From: Alphaproteobacteria bacterium | Lineage (GTDB): Bacteria; Pseudomonadota; Alphaproteobacteria; Micropepsales; Micropepsaceae | Direction: 5' to 3' | Length of the DNA stretch: 19,296 bases | Assembly (NCBI GenBank): GCA_947455695.1 | Contig: CANGRN010000002.1 | Location: 1-19,296, forward strand | Shown here: positions 7,089-15,709 of the stretch, one piece after another | Position numbering within the stretch: position 1 is the stretch's first letter | How the letters are laid out: the number at the start of each line of letters is the position of its first letter | Notes under the pieces: generated by a model | Databases searched by the model: none | Seen by the model: the letters and a program-made list of their open reading frames with translations, nothing else | Told to the model about the DNA's origin: nothing | Made by a program: the position numbers and the translations under genes

Positions 7089-8387
7089 ATGAATTCCGGG
7101 ATAGACGCCGCTCCGCTCAACCGCGGCCGCATTTTCATCGTCACCCTGATGGCGCTGTTCACCGCGGGCGCCGCCGTCAGCATGCGTGCAGCCACGGCCG
7201 TGCAGATGCAGTCCGAATATCTTGCCCCCCTGGACGCGGCGACGGCGGGTGAGCGGCTGGCCACCGCGCTTGGCGCGGCCTTTCTGGGTTTTGCCATCAC
7301 CCTGCTTCTGGTCAGCGCCGTTCTGGCGCGCATCGGATTCGGCCGGGCGCTGGCAGGCGCCGCCATCCTGATGACGCTGGGCTTTGCCATCGTCGCCGGC
7401 GCGGATGCGCTGGGCATCTCGACCTATACCGCGCTTCTGATCGGCATGGTGGTGCAGGGTCTGGGCTGGGGTCTGGTCGAAACGGTGATCAACCCGCTGA
7501 CCAGCGCGCTCTATCCCGAAGACCGCGTGGGGCGGCTGGGCATCCTGCATGCCTGGTATCCGGCGGGCCTGGTTGGTGGCGCACTGTTCGGTCTTGCGAT
7601 CGACCATGCCGGATTGCCCTGGCGCTGGAACATGGTGCCGCTGGCGGTGCTGTGCGTGATCTTCGGCGCCCTGAGCTTGCGCGAAAAACTGCCGCCGGTC
7701 AGCGCCTCCACCGACGCGCCGGTGACGCCGGGCGAAATGCTCAAGGCCACCATCCAGAACCCCACCATCTTTGTGTGGGTGATACTGATGATGTTCACCG
7801 CCTCCACCGAATTCGCACCCGGCCAGTGGCTGGACGTGGCGCTGACCCAGATCGTGGGCATGCGCGGCGTCCTGGTGCTGGCCTATGTCAGCGGACTGAT
7901 GTTCGTGATGCGCCATTTCGCCGGGCCCCTGGTCAAGCGGCTGGGCAATATCGGGCTGCTGATTTCGTCCTCCTGCTTTGCCGCCGCGGGACTGTTCGCG
8001 CTGGGCAGCGCCGACAGTCCGGCCACCGTGCTGGGCGCGGCGACGGTGTGGGGCTTCGGCGTCGCCTATTTCTGGCCGACGATGCTGGCGACGGTGGCCG
8101 AGCGTTATCCCCGCAGCGGCACCATGGTGTTCGGCCTGATGGGTTCGGCGGGCGCGGCCTGCACCTATGTGGTGCTGCCCTATCTGGGCGCGGTCTATGA
8201 CAAGGCCAAGCTGGCGGCGGCCGGCGGCGATGCCAACCTGGCGGCCAATGCGCAAGGGCCCCAGCTGCATGACATCCTGACCGCAGCGGCTTCGGCCTCG
8301 TTTCGCACCGCGGCCCTGATCCCGGTGTGCCTGATTGTGATCTTCATCGCCATCGCGGTGGCCGACCGGATGCGAAAAAACTCATAA
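7089..8387 (+). CDS. MFS transporter (12-helix type)
   Basis: 432 aa from the ATG at 7089, chosen because GGGAGAG lies just upstream; an in-frame ATG at 7020 would add 23 non-hydrophobic residues without a ribosome site. About 12 hydrophobic segments are visible, in two halves joined by a hydrophilic loop near residues 200-225 (EKLPPVSASTDAPVTPGEM). Conserved-looking stretches such as ETVINPLTSALYPEDR and LHAWYPAGLVGG in the first half recall sugar-type MFS porters related to FucP/glucose permeases, but the substrate cannot be named. It stands as a single gene between the divergent esterase pair and the efflux operon, 78 bp before the latter. Confidence 0.82.
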   Translation: MNSGIDAAPLNRGRIFIVTLMALFTAGAAVSMRAATAVQMQSEYLAPLDAATAGERLATALGAAFLGFAITLLLVSAVLARIGFGRALAGAAILMTLGFAIVAGADALGISTYTALLIGMVVQGLGWGLVETVINPLTSALYPEDRVGRLGILHAWYPAGLVGGALFGLAIDHAGLPWRWNMVPLAVLCVIFGALSLREKLPPVSASTDAPVTPGEMLKATIQNPTIFVWVILMMFTASTEFAPGQWLDVALTQIVGMRGVLVLAYVSGLMFVMRHFAGPLVKRLGNIGLLISSSCFAAAGLFALGSADSPATVLGAATVWGFGVAYFWPTMLATVAERYPRSGTMVFGLMGSAGAACTYVVLPYLGAVYDKAKLAAAGGDANLAANAQGPQLHDILTAAASASFRTAALIPVCLIVIFIAIAVADRMRKNS

Positions 8388-8425
8388 TTTCAATTGCTTA
8401 TAAGGCAAATAAAGCGTTAAGACGA

Positions 8426-8453
8426 ATCGGGCGATGCTTTCGCCAACGCCGAT
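8426..8453 (+). promoter_or_regulatory. Hairpin in the leader of the efflux operon
   Basis: GGCGA (8430-8434) and TCGCC (8440-8444) form a 5-bp stem with a 5-nt loop; ATCG (8426-8429) and CGAT (8450-8453) extend it across a 5-nt bulge. The structure ends two bases before GGGGAG, the ribosome site of the outer-membrane lipoprotein gene. It might tune translation; chance is a real alternative in GC-rich DNA. Confidence 0.25.
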
Positions 8454-8465
8454 CCGGGGAGCGCT

Positions 8466-9890
8466 TTGAAGACATCGTTGGCATTGCTGATAGCGCTGCC
8501 GCTTGCGGCCTGCGTGGCGGCGCCTTCGACCACGCCGTCGCAGGTTCCGGTTGCGTCGTCCTCACTGGGGCTGGGGCAGGCGTCCGCGCCGCCCGTGCAG
8601 GTGGACTGGTGGAAAGCGTTCAACGATCCCCAGCTTGATCGCCTGGTGGCGCAATTGCTCACCGGCAATCCCACCTTGCAGGGGGCCTTGGCGCGCATTC
8701 GCGCCGCGCAGGCCGAATTGTCGGTGGCGCGCACCGCGCAATATCCCAACATCAATATCGATGGCAGCGAAACCCGCCAGCTTCTCAGCAACGATTATCT
8801 CTATCCGCGGCCTTTTGGCGGATCGTGGCAGTGGGTGGGCGATGCCGAAGCGCGCTTCCGCTGGTCGCTGGACTTCTGGGGAAAGCAGGCGGCGCTGATT
8901 GACCGCGCGAGCAGCGCCAGCGTGGCGGCGGCGCTGGATGCCGATGCCGCCAAACTCGCGCTGGCCGGCATGTTCGCACAGTCCTATGTCGAACTGCTGC
9001 TGGCCTGGCAGAATCTGGACATCGCGCATGAGACGGTGGACGAGCGTCAGACGATTTTGGACCTCACCCAAAGCCGGGTGACGGCGGGGCTGGAAAACGA
9101 AGCCTCGCTGGAACAGGCCAGGGCGCTCCTGGCGCTGTCGCGGATGGATGTGCGCCGCGCCGAGGCGCAGCGTGATATCGCCGTGCATGCCATTGCGGCG
9201 CTGACGGGACAGGGCGCACAAGCCTATGCCGGGATCACGCGCCCTGCCGCAGGTATTGAAAATGCCATGCCGCTGCCGACAAGCCTGCCGGCCGATCTGC
9301 TGGCGCGGCGGCCCGACATATTGGCGGCGCAGGCGCGCATCCAGGCGGCGGTGCGCGGCCGCGATGCCGCCCATGCCGACTTCTATCCCAACATTGACCT
9401 TGCGGCCTTTGTCGGTTTCCAGGCGGTGGGGCTGGCCAACATGTTCGGCGGCAATGCGGTGGTGGCCGGCGTGGGGCCCGCGCTGCATCTGCCGATCTTT
9501 GATGCGGGGCGCATCCGCGCGCAATATTCCCGCGCCACCGCCGATCTGGACGCCGCCGTGGCCGATTACAACGCCACGGTGATCGGCGCGGTGCGTCAGA
9601 CCGCCGATGCGCTGACACAGGTGGCCAGCCTTTCCGACCAGCGCGCGCAGCAGAAACTGGCGCTGGACAGTGCCACCCGCGCCTTCGAGCTGGCACGCGA
9701 GCGTTACCGCCTGGGCCTGTCGGGACAGATACCCATGCTGACCGCTGAAGCCACCCTGCGCGAAGCGCGCCGGGAAATGGCGGTTATTGTCTCGCAATCC
9801 ACCAATCAGCGCGTCACGTTGCTGCTGTCGGCCGGCGGCGGCTTTGCGCCCAACTCTTCTGACTCTCCCGCCAAGGATGCCACGCCATGA
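8466..9890 (+). CDS. Outer-membrane efflux lipoprotein, NodT/OprM family
   Basis: 474 aa, first gene of a tripartite exporter operon. TTG start with GGGGAG five bases upstream. A lipoprotein signal MKTSLALLIALPLAAC puts the lipidated cysteine at C16. The mature N-terminus has the NodT-family pattern VDWWKAFNDPQLDRLVAQLL, and two outer-membrane factor repeats follow (about residues 60-260 and 275-460), with alanine-rich helical stretches typical of the TolC-like periplasmic barrel. LARRPDILAAQARIQAA (near 280) is the usual repeat-two signature. It would form the trimeric outer-membrane channel for the EmrA/EmrB proteins encoded next. Confidence 0.92.
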   Translation: MKTSLALLIALPLAACVAAPSTTPSQVPVASSSLGLGQASAPPVQVDWWKAFNDPQLDRLVAQLLTGNPTLQGALARIRAAQAELSVARTAQYPNINIDGSETRQLLSNDYLYPRPFGGSWQWVGDAEARFRWSLDFWGKQAALIDRASSASVAAALDADAAKLALAGMFAQSYVELLLAWQNLDIAHETVDERQTILDLTQSRVTAGLENEASLEQARALLALSRMDVRRAEAQRDIAVHAIAALTGQGAQAYAGITRPAAGIENAMPLPTSLPADLLARRPDILAAQARIQAAVRGRDAAHADFYPNIDLAAFVGFQAVGLANMFGGNAVVAGVGPALHLPIFDAGRIRAQYSRATADLDAAVADYNATVIGAVRQTADALTQVASLSDQRAQQKLALDSATRAFELARERYRLGLSGQIPMLTAEATLREARREMAVIVSQSTNQRVTLLLSAGGGFAPNSSDSPAKDATP

Positions 9891-11044
9891 GCGACATCTC
9901 ACAAGACCGCGCCTTGAAAGCGATGCGCCGCCGCAAGGGCTTTTTCCTGTTCGCCATCGTATCCGTTGTATTGGCGCTGCTGTATGGCGGCTGGTGGCTG
10001 CTCAGTGGGCGCTTTCATGAAACCACCGACGATGCCTATGTCGCCGGCAATATCGTGGGGGTGACCAGCCGCGAGGCCGCCACCGTCACCGCGCTCTATG
10101 CCGACAACACCCAGGCCGTGAAGCAGGGCCAGTTGCTGATCGAGATGGATCCGTCCGTGGCCGAAGTGAACATGCGGGCGGCCGAAGCCAATCTGGCGCG
10201 CGCCGCGCGCGCCGTGCGCGGCACTTTCGCCAGCGCCGATTCCTATTCCGCCCAGCTGGCCCAGGCACAAGTGGCGCTGGCCCAGGCGCAAAGCGACTAC
10301 AAGCGCCGCCAGTCGGCGCTGGCCGGCGCCATATCCGGCGAAGAACTGGGCCACGCACGCGACGCGGTGGCGGCGGCGGAAGCGGCGGTGAATTCGGCAC
10401 GCGGCGCCATGGCCCAGGCCCAGTCCGGCATTGCCGGGGTGGACGTGGCGCACAATCCCGATGTGCTGGCAGCCGAAGCGCAGTTGCGCGCCGCGGCCAT
10501 TGCGCTGGCGCATATGAAGATCGTGGCGCCGGTGGACGGGGTGGTTGCCCAGCGCACCGTGCAGGTGGGCCAGCGGGTCAATGCCGGCGCGCCGCTGATG
10601 GCGGTTGTGCCGCTGTCCAACGTCTGGGTGGATGCCAATTTCAAGGAAGGCCAGTTGGCCCACATGCGGCTGGGCCAGCCGGTGAAGATCACCACGGACC
10701 TGTATGGCGGCAAGGTGGTCTATCACGGCCATGTCGCGGGACTGGGCGCGGGCTCCGGCAGCGCCTTCGCATTGCTGCCGGCGCAGAATGCCTCGGGCAA
10801 CTGGATCAAGATCGTGCAGCGCGTACCGGTGCGTATCGCGCTGGATCCTGCTGAGCTAAAGGATAATCCGTTGCGCATCGGGCTCAGCGTCAGCGCCACG
10901 GTGGATATCAGCGACCAGTCGGGCCCGCGTGTTGCCGCCGCGCCGGTGGCAGGCGTGATGCGCGGCAACACCGGTGAGGATACCGGCGCCAAGGTGGATG
11001 CACTGGTGAAGAAGATCCTGTCCGCCAACGGCGCGGGCCATTGA
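9887..11044 (+). CDS. emrA: EmrA-like membrane fusion protein (HlyD family)
   Basis: 385 aa periplasmic adaptor. ATG overlaps the upstream stop (ATGA) and has AAGGA about nine bases before it. One N-terminal membrane anchor (about 19-39) is followed by the EmrA signature TTDDAYVAGN (about 45-54), a lipoyl-type half-motif, an alanine/glutamine-rich coiled-coil hairpin (about 95-200), the second lipoyl half containing APVDGVVAQRTVQVGQ, and a beta-barrel domain with NVWVDANFKEGQL. It links the inner-membrane EmrB-like pump to the NodT-type channel. Substrates of such pumps are usually hydrophobic drugs, fatty acids or metabolites; this one is unknown. Confidence 0.92.
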   Translation: MSDISQDRALKAMRRRKGFFLFAIVSVVLALLYGGWWLLSGRFHETTDDAYVAGNIVGVTSREAATVTALYADNTQAVKQGQLLIEMDPSVAEVNMRAAEANLARAARAVRGTFASADSYSAQLAQAQVALAQAQSDYKRRQSALAGAISGEELGHARDAVAAAEAAVNSARGAMAQAQSGIAGVDVAHNPDVLAAEAQLRAAAIALAHMKIVAPVDGVVAQRTVQVGQRVNAGAPLMAVVPLSNVWVDANFKEGQLAHMRLGQPVKITTDLYGGKVVYHGHVAGLGAGSGSAFALLPAQNASGNWIKIVQRVPVRIALDPAELKDNPLRIGLSVSATVDISDQSGPRVAAAPVAGVMRGNTGEDTGAKVDALVKKILSANGAGH

Positions 11045-12606
11045 GCGACGCTGCCGACACGCCGCTGAAGGCCCCGGCGCCGGAGGCGCCCTTGAAGGGG
11101 AGTGCGCTGGCGATCACCGCTCTGGCGCTGGCCATGGGCACCTTCATGCAGGTGCTGGATACCACCATCGCCAACGTCTCGCTGCCCACCATCGCGGGCA
11201 ATCTGGGCGCCTCCACCGATCAGTCGACCTGGATCATCACTTCCTTCGTGGTCGCCAACGGCATCGGCGTGCCGATCACCGGCTGGCTGATGAACCGTTA
11301 TGGCGTGGTGAAGATATTCGTCCTGTCGATATTGGGCTTCACCATCGCGTCCCTGCTGTGCGGCCTGGCCTGGAACCTGGAATCGCTGGTGTTCTTCCGC
11401 GTGCTGCAGGGGGGATTGTCGGGGCCCATCATTCCCGGCTCCCAGGCGCTGATGCTGTCCATCTTTCCGCGCGCGCGGCGCACCACCGCGCTGGCGATCT
11501 GGTCCATCACCACCCTGGTGGCGCCCATCTGCGGTCCTATTTTGGGTGGCTATATCTCCGACTCCTGGAACTGGGGCTGGATTTTCCTGATCAACGTGCC
11601 GGTGGGATTGGTGGTGGCGGCGCTGTGCTGGGGTAACCTGTCGGCGCGCGAAAGCTCCACGGCCAGGCTGCCCATCGACATGGTGGGGCTTGGGCTTCTG
11701 GTCGTCTGGGCCGGCGCGCTGCAGGTGATGCTGGACACCGGCAAGAATGCCGACTGGTTCGGCTCCACCCAGATCGTCATCCTGGGCCTGACGGCGGCGG
11801 CCGGTTTCATCGCCTTCCTGTTGTGGGAATGGACCGAGGAGCATCCCATCCTGGACCTGTCGCTGTTCCGCGAGCGCAACTTCACCCTGGGCACCATTGT
11901 CTTCTGCGTCGGCAGCGGCGTGTTTCTGGCCAACATGCTGCTGATCCCGCTCTGGCTGCAGACCCAACTGGGCTACACCGCCACCTGGGCGGGGCTTGTC
12001 TCGGCGCCCACCGGCGTCGTCGCGGTGCTGATGACGCCGCTGGCGGCACGGCTGATGAGCCGCTTCGATGCCAGGTGGGTCGCAACCATCGCCTTCGCCG
12101 CGTCGGCGGTATCCTATTTCATGCGCGCCAACCTGACCGCCGATGCCAGCTTCATGGCCATCGCCATACCGCTGATGGTGCAGGGGATTTCCTCGGGCTC
12201 GTTTTTCATCGCCACCATCTCCATCCTGCTGGACGGGGTGCCGCAGTCCAAGATCCCCGCCGCCGCCAGCCTGTCCAACTTCGCGCGCATCATCGTGGCC
12301 GGATTTTCGGTGTCGATCGTCACAACCTATTGGGACCGGCGTGAGGCGCTGCACCAGAGCCGGCTGGCTGACATGACCTCAAGCTTCGCACCAGCCTTCA
12401 ACAATGCGCTGGGATCGCTGCAGGATATGGGCCTGTCGGAGCTGGGCGCCAAGGCGGCGGTGCTGCGCGGCATGGTGAGCCAGGCTTACCTGCTGGCCTC
12501 GGTGGACATGTTCATGGTGTCCGCCTGGCTGTGCCTGGGAGCCATCGTATTGGTCTGGCTGTGCCACAAGGCGCGGCCGCACGATGCGCCGTCCATTTCC
12601 GATTAG
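11041..12606 (+). CDS. emrB: EmrB-like MFS drug/metabolite:H+ antiporter (DHA2, 14 helices)
   Basis: 521 aa inner-membrane pump. The TTG start overlaps the emrA-like stop (TTGA). DHA2 motif LDTTIANVSLPTI is in helix 1 (about residues 39-51), followed by STWIITSFVVANGI in helix 2 and GWLMNRYG as motif A. The GSQALMLSIFPRARR region and about 14 hydrophobic segments fit the family. Third gene of the OMF-EmrA-EmrB operon, all joined by 4-bp overlaps, so subunits are made together. No TetR, MarR or LysR regulator is adjacent, unlike many emr operons. The 3' end is 17 bp from the convergent ligase gene. Confidence 0.92.
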   Translation: MSDAADTPLKAPAPEAPLKGSALAITALALAMGTFMQVLDTTIANVSLPTIAGNLGASTDQSTWIITSFVVANGIGVPITGWLMNRYGVVKIFVLSILGFTIASLLCGLAWNLESLVFFRVLQGGLSGPIIPGSQALMLSIFPRARRTTALAIWSITTLVAPICGPILGGYISDSWNWGWIFLINVPVGLVVAALCWGNLSARESSTARLPIDMVGLGLLVVWAGALQVMLDTGKNADWFGSTQIVILGLTAAAGFIAFLLWEWTEEHPILDLSLFRERNFTLGTIVFCVGSGVFLANMLLIPLWLQTQLGYTATWAGLVSAPTGVVAVLMTPLAARLMSRFDARWVATIAFAASAVSYFMRANLTADASFMAIAIPLMVQGISSGSFFIATISILLDGVPQSKIPAAASLSNFARIIVAGFSVSIVTTYWDRREALHQSRLADMTSSFAPAFNNALGSLQDMGLSELGAKAAVLRGMVSQAYLLASVDMFMVSAWLCLGAIVLVWLCHKARPHDAPSISD

Positions 12607-12623
12607 AATTGAGGCCGACCAGG

Positions 12624-14183
12624 TTAATTCGGGCAGTAGCGCGCAAGGATCGCCTTGCGATCGATCTTCATGTTGGGCCGCAGCATGCCGTTTTCCAGGG
12701 TGAAAGGCGCATCGCTGAAGATCACTTCGACGAAGGGCGCGGCCTTCTTCGCTGCCGGCAGGCTGTTGGCGAATTTCTGCACCCGTGCGCGCGCGTCTTC
12801 GCCGCCCGGCGGCACCAGGTCCACGACGCAGGTCAGTTGCGTGGCATGGGGCCGAAAGCACAGCACTGCATGGGCAATATCGGGGCAGTTGTTCAGTTCC
12901 TGCTCGATGACCTCGGGATGGATCTTGGTTCCACCCGGCGTGATCAGCAATTCCTTCTTGCGGCCCAGCAGGAACAGGTTGCCGTCCTTGTCGAGCCGGC
13001 CCATGTCGCCGGTGGCGACGCGTCCCGGGGCCAGGAAGGTGCGCTCATTCTCGCCCTCGGCGCACTGGAAGTAGCGCAGGGTCATGGAATTGGCGCGGTT
13101 GACGATGATCTCGCCGTCGGGCTCGAACGACAGGGTGATGCCCCGCAGCACCTTGCCGACCGATCCGAACTCGCGTGAGCCGGCGGGCCGCCAGGTGATC
13201 GAGCCGGCTTCCACCATGCCGTAGGATTCGCACAAGGGCAGCTGCATGCGCTGGAAAAACGCGCCAAGGTTGCGGCGGATTGGCGCCATGCCGGTGACCA
13301 GCATGCGCATGCTGCTGCCGAACTGCTTGTAGAAGTCCTGGAACAATGTGCGCGCCAGTCCCTGGCGGATGGGCGAGGGCACAAAGCTGAGAAGGTTGCC
13401 CAGCACGGTCCATAGCGCTTTCTTCCAGCCAGGGTATTTTTCAAATTCGCTGTACAGCATCTGGTACAGCACCGGCGGCGCAATCAGCACGGTGGGATTG
13501 AGCGCCGGCATGGCGGCGAACAGCTGGGTATAATCGGTAATGATGATGTCGAAGTCATAGAATAGCGCCGAATAGCACAGGTTGCGCTGCTGAAAATTTG
13601 ACATGGGCAGGAACAGCAGCAGCCGGTCGGTGGGGCGCATGCCCAAAGCCTCGATGATCGGGGGAATGGTTTCTTCCACCCCCTTGCGGCTGATCACCAG
13701 TCCCTTGAGGCCGCCGGCGGAGCCGGAGGAAAATACCAGGCTGTGCTGGTCGGCTTCGTCCGCATCGTCGGACGGCGCACGGTCCAGCACGCGGACATCG
13801 CTGTTCGGTGCGTCCAGAAAAGCGACATGGGCGGGCTTGTCGGCAAAAATCCGCGCATGGCTTTTGGCAATCAACAACAGGGCGATGTTGTAATTGTCCA
13901 GAAGCTCCTGGTTCACCTTGCCCGCGAAGTCGTCGGTGAAGGGTACCGAGATGGCGCCCAGTTCAATCAGCGCCAGGTCGTGCACCAGCCATTGATAGGA
14001 ATTGGGGGCATAGATGCCCACGCGCGTGCCCACGCCCACGCCCCAGTTGCGCAAGCGTGTGCGTGCATCGACGACATCGGCATGAATGGCGGCATGGGGG
14101 TGGCGGACGGTCTTGCCGCGATCAAAGGTGTAAACGGACGCCTTTTTTCCCGGCAGGGCGGCGACCAGACTGCGAAAATCCAT
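12624..14183 (-). CDS. Fatty acyl-CoA/acyl-ACP synthetase (ANL superfamily)
   Basis: 519 aa adenylate-forming enzyme. Motif A3 is degenerate but recognisable as FSSGSAGGLKG (151-161); A5 is YGMVEAG (321-327); A7/A8 are TGD (D393) and LGRKKELLITPGG (R408); the A10 lysine is probably K506 or K510 in NMKIDRK. It would activate a fatty acid with ATP and transfer it to CoA or ACP. In Caulobacter an acyl-ACP synthetase of this superfamily is one of the ceramide-synthesis genes, and here the next gene upstream is the ceramide-synthase-like acyltransferase, so supply of the second acyl chain is the likely job (inference). Start ATG has GGGGAA upstream. No membrane segment is obvious. Other ANL roles cannot be excluded. 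Confidence 0.85.
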   Translation of the reverse strand: MDFRSLVAALPGKKASVYTFDRGKTVRHPHAAIHADVVDARTRLRNWGVGVGTRVGIYAPNSYQWLVHDLALIELGAISVPFTDDFAGKVNQELLDNYNIALLLIAKSHARIFADKPAHVAFLDAPNSDVRVLDRAPSDDADEADQHSLVFSSGSAGGLKGLVISRKGVEETIPPIIEALGMRPTDRLLLFLPMSNFQQRNLCYSALFYDFDIIITDYTQLFAAMPALNPTVLIAPPVLYQMLYSEFEKYPGWKKALWTVLGNLLSFVPSPIRQGLARTLFQDFYKQFGSSMRMLVTGMAPIRRNLGAFFQRMQLPLCESYGMVEAGSITWRPAGSREFGSVGKVLRGITLSFEPDGEIIVNRANSMTLRYFQCAEGENERTFLAPGRVATGDMGRLDKDGNLFLLGRKKELLITPGGTKIHPEVIEQELNNCPDIAHAVLCFRPHATQLTCVVDLVPPGGEDARARVQKFANSLPAAKKAAPFVEVIFSDAPFTLENGMLRPNMKIDRKAILARYCPN

Positions 14184-14306
14184 TCCATTCCCCGGCAGGC
14201 ATGTCGGTTTACGCGATTCTTAAGTTCCGGCCTTATGCCCGGTTGTGTGGGCACGCTAGCGGCAGACGATCATGTTGTCACCAGTCTCGCAAATTCGAGT
14301 CGCGCA

Positions 14307-15569
14307 CTAGCTTTTCTTGACGGAGGGATTGGTGGGGGGGCGGGAAAGTGAGGCTTCCAGGATGCCGGGCACATGCCAGCGCCCTTCGGGCCGGATCGCG
14401 ACATAGGGGTCGACGGTCATCACGATGGCGTCGGGATCCGGCTCCAGCTCCGCCACCATCTCGATGTAATCATAGTCGGAGAAGAAGAAGTGTTTGCGGC
14501 CGGGCATGGGCTGGAATCCGAACCGCGTCCAGAAGGTCGTCAGCCGTGTCTGGGCATGGCCGATGACGCGGCGGTATCCTTTTTTCTGACAGAGTTTTAA
14601 TCCAGCCTGGACCAGTTTGATAGCGGCCCGGGACTTGCGGAACTCCTTGCGGATCGCGACCCGTTCGAACTTGGCAAAATCTGCGAAGAAGCGCAGGCGC
14701 AGGCAGCCGGCCGGCTCATCACCGATATAGGCTAGAAGATGTGTGGCGGCGAAATCATTGCCGTCATACTCCTCTTCATAGGGGCATTCCTGCTCGCCTA
14801 CATAGACGGCGTTGCGGATGGCCACGACCTTCATCAGGTCATCGAACGTCCGCGCCACCGTGATACCGATGTCTTTCTTGCCTGAGTGGGGGGCATAGCT
14901 GTCATAAATGGGCGTTGAGGACTGGCGGGAAAATTTCCAGACATTTGGGGCTTCAACGCCATTCACGACGGTTCCGCGCTTAAAGCCTAGAACCTGGTTG
15001 AAGCGCACACCTACATCTGTGTTGGGACGGGAATAGAAGTTAACATCCTCGAAGGGCGGCTCGGACATCTTCGCCATGAACAGGGCCATGCCGGCCGCCA
15101 AGGGGCCTGGGCCGTAAACGCCCCACATATATATTCCAGCAGGTTTCTCGCCGGGCTTACAGATCAGGCGCACATCCGGGCTGGCGCCATCGAAGGAGCC
15201 CAGTGCCAGCATTTCCAGGCCCAAGCGGTTCAGCGGCAGGATGGCGATGAAGCCTTCACCTACCGGATGGATGGGGTCGAACCGGCTCTTACGCGCCAAC
15301 GCCATAATGCAGAGGGGATTATGACGCTGGACCTTGATGGCTTCGGAAACGGGCGCCAGACCGGGGATGCTGAGCCGCGCAGTTTCCACCAGGGCGGTGA
15401 GGACTTCTTCGCTGGGCTCGAAACTGACCAGATGTTTGGCGACGCGGGCGGCATCAAGTTCATCAAGCTTGTGCTTGCCATGCCGCGTATCGCGCGCATG
15501 GTCGTCAGGAACCAAACGTCGTTGAGACTGTGCCATGTGCCCCGGCATTCTTAATATGTTCGAAACCAT
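14307..15569 (-). CDS. GNAT-type N-acyltransferase, probable bacterial ceramide synthase
   Basis: 420 aa from the ATG at 15569; ATGs at 15548 and 15536 are possible, the last with GGGG shortly before it, and the first 12-30 residues look unconserved. The C-terminal half (about 235-375) is a GNAT domain resembling acyl-homoserine-lactone-synthase-like members: RNAVYVGEQ (252-260), EEEYDGND (265-272), CLRLRFFADFAKFERVAIRKE (289-309) and WTRFGFQPM. The N-terminal half ends with VRFNQVLGFKRG (188-199), the look of a second, degenerate GNAT. Length and organisation fit bCerS of Caulobacter, which adds the amide-linked acyl chain to the long-chain base on the cytosolic side. Context with spt and an acyl ligase supports this. 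The acyl-carrier loop reads RKSRAA rather than Q/R-x-x-G-x-G/A. Activity is inferred; other N-acyltransferases remain possible. Confidence 0.72.
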   Translation of the reverse strand: MVSNILRMPGHMAQSQRRLVPDDHARDTRHGKHKLDELDAARVAKHLVSFEPSEEVLTALVETARLSIPGLAPVSEAIKVQRHNPLCIMALARKSRFDPIHPVGEGFIAILPLNRLGLEMLALGSFDGASPDVRLICKPGEKPAGIYMWGVYGPGPLAAGMALFMAKMSEPPFEDVNFYSRPNTDVGVRFNQVLGFKRGTVVNGVEAPNVWKFSRQSSTPIYDSYAPHSGKKDIGITVARTFDDLMKVVAIRNAVYVGEQECPYEEEYDGNDFAATHLLAYIGDEPAGCLRLRFFADFAKFERVAIRKEFRKSRAAIKLVQAGLKLCQKKGYRRVIGHAQTRLTTFWTRFGFQPMPGRKHFFFSDYDYIEMVAELEPDPDAIVMTVDPYVAIRPEGRWHVPGILEASLSRPPTNPSVKKS

Positions 15570-15606
15570 ATGCGCTTCGGTTGCGGATATAAACGATCAA
15601 TCAAGA

Positions 15607-15649
15607 TCGCGGTTACTGGTAGTGGTGCACAAGTATGCAATCACCGCGA
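15607..15649. repeat. 7-bp inverted repeat with 29-nt spacer
   Basis: TCGCGGT (15607-15613) and ACCGCGA (15643-15649) are exact reverse complements. The position, upstream of the minus-strand acyltransferase, would fit a regulator site, but the arm is short and the spacer long. Confidence 0.4.
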
Positions 15650-15709
15650 CGCGAAGTGCCATGACATGCAACCGCCGATTTTTCTCAGTTGGTTAATGCT
15701 TCTTTAAGT

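Noticed and set aside
7023..8270. Minus-strand open frame of 415 codons under the MFS gene
   Set aside because: Low-complexity His/Gln/Gly-rich translation opposite a clear membrane transporter.
8562..9902. Minus-strand open frame of 446 codons under the OMF gene
   Set aside because: No recognisable motif and no start context; the plus strand has lipoprotein signal and OMF repeats.
10723..12354. Minus-strand open frame of 543 codons across emrA/emrB-like genes
   Set aside because: Translation is almost entirely Gly, Gln, Arg, His and Asp without hydrophobic structure; the plus strand encodes a clear 14-helix transporter.
12607..12623. Bidirectional terminator between emrB-like and ligase genes
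   Set aside because: The 17-bp gap has no inverted repeat or T-run.
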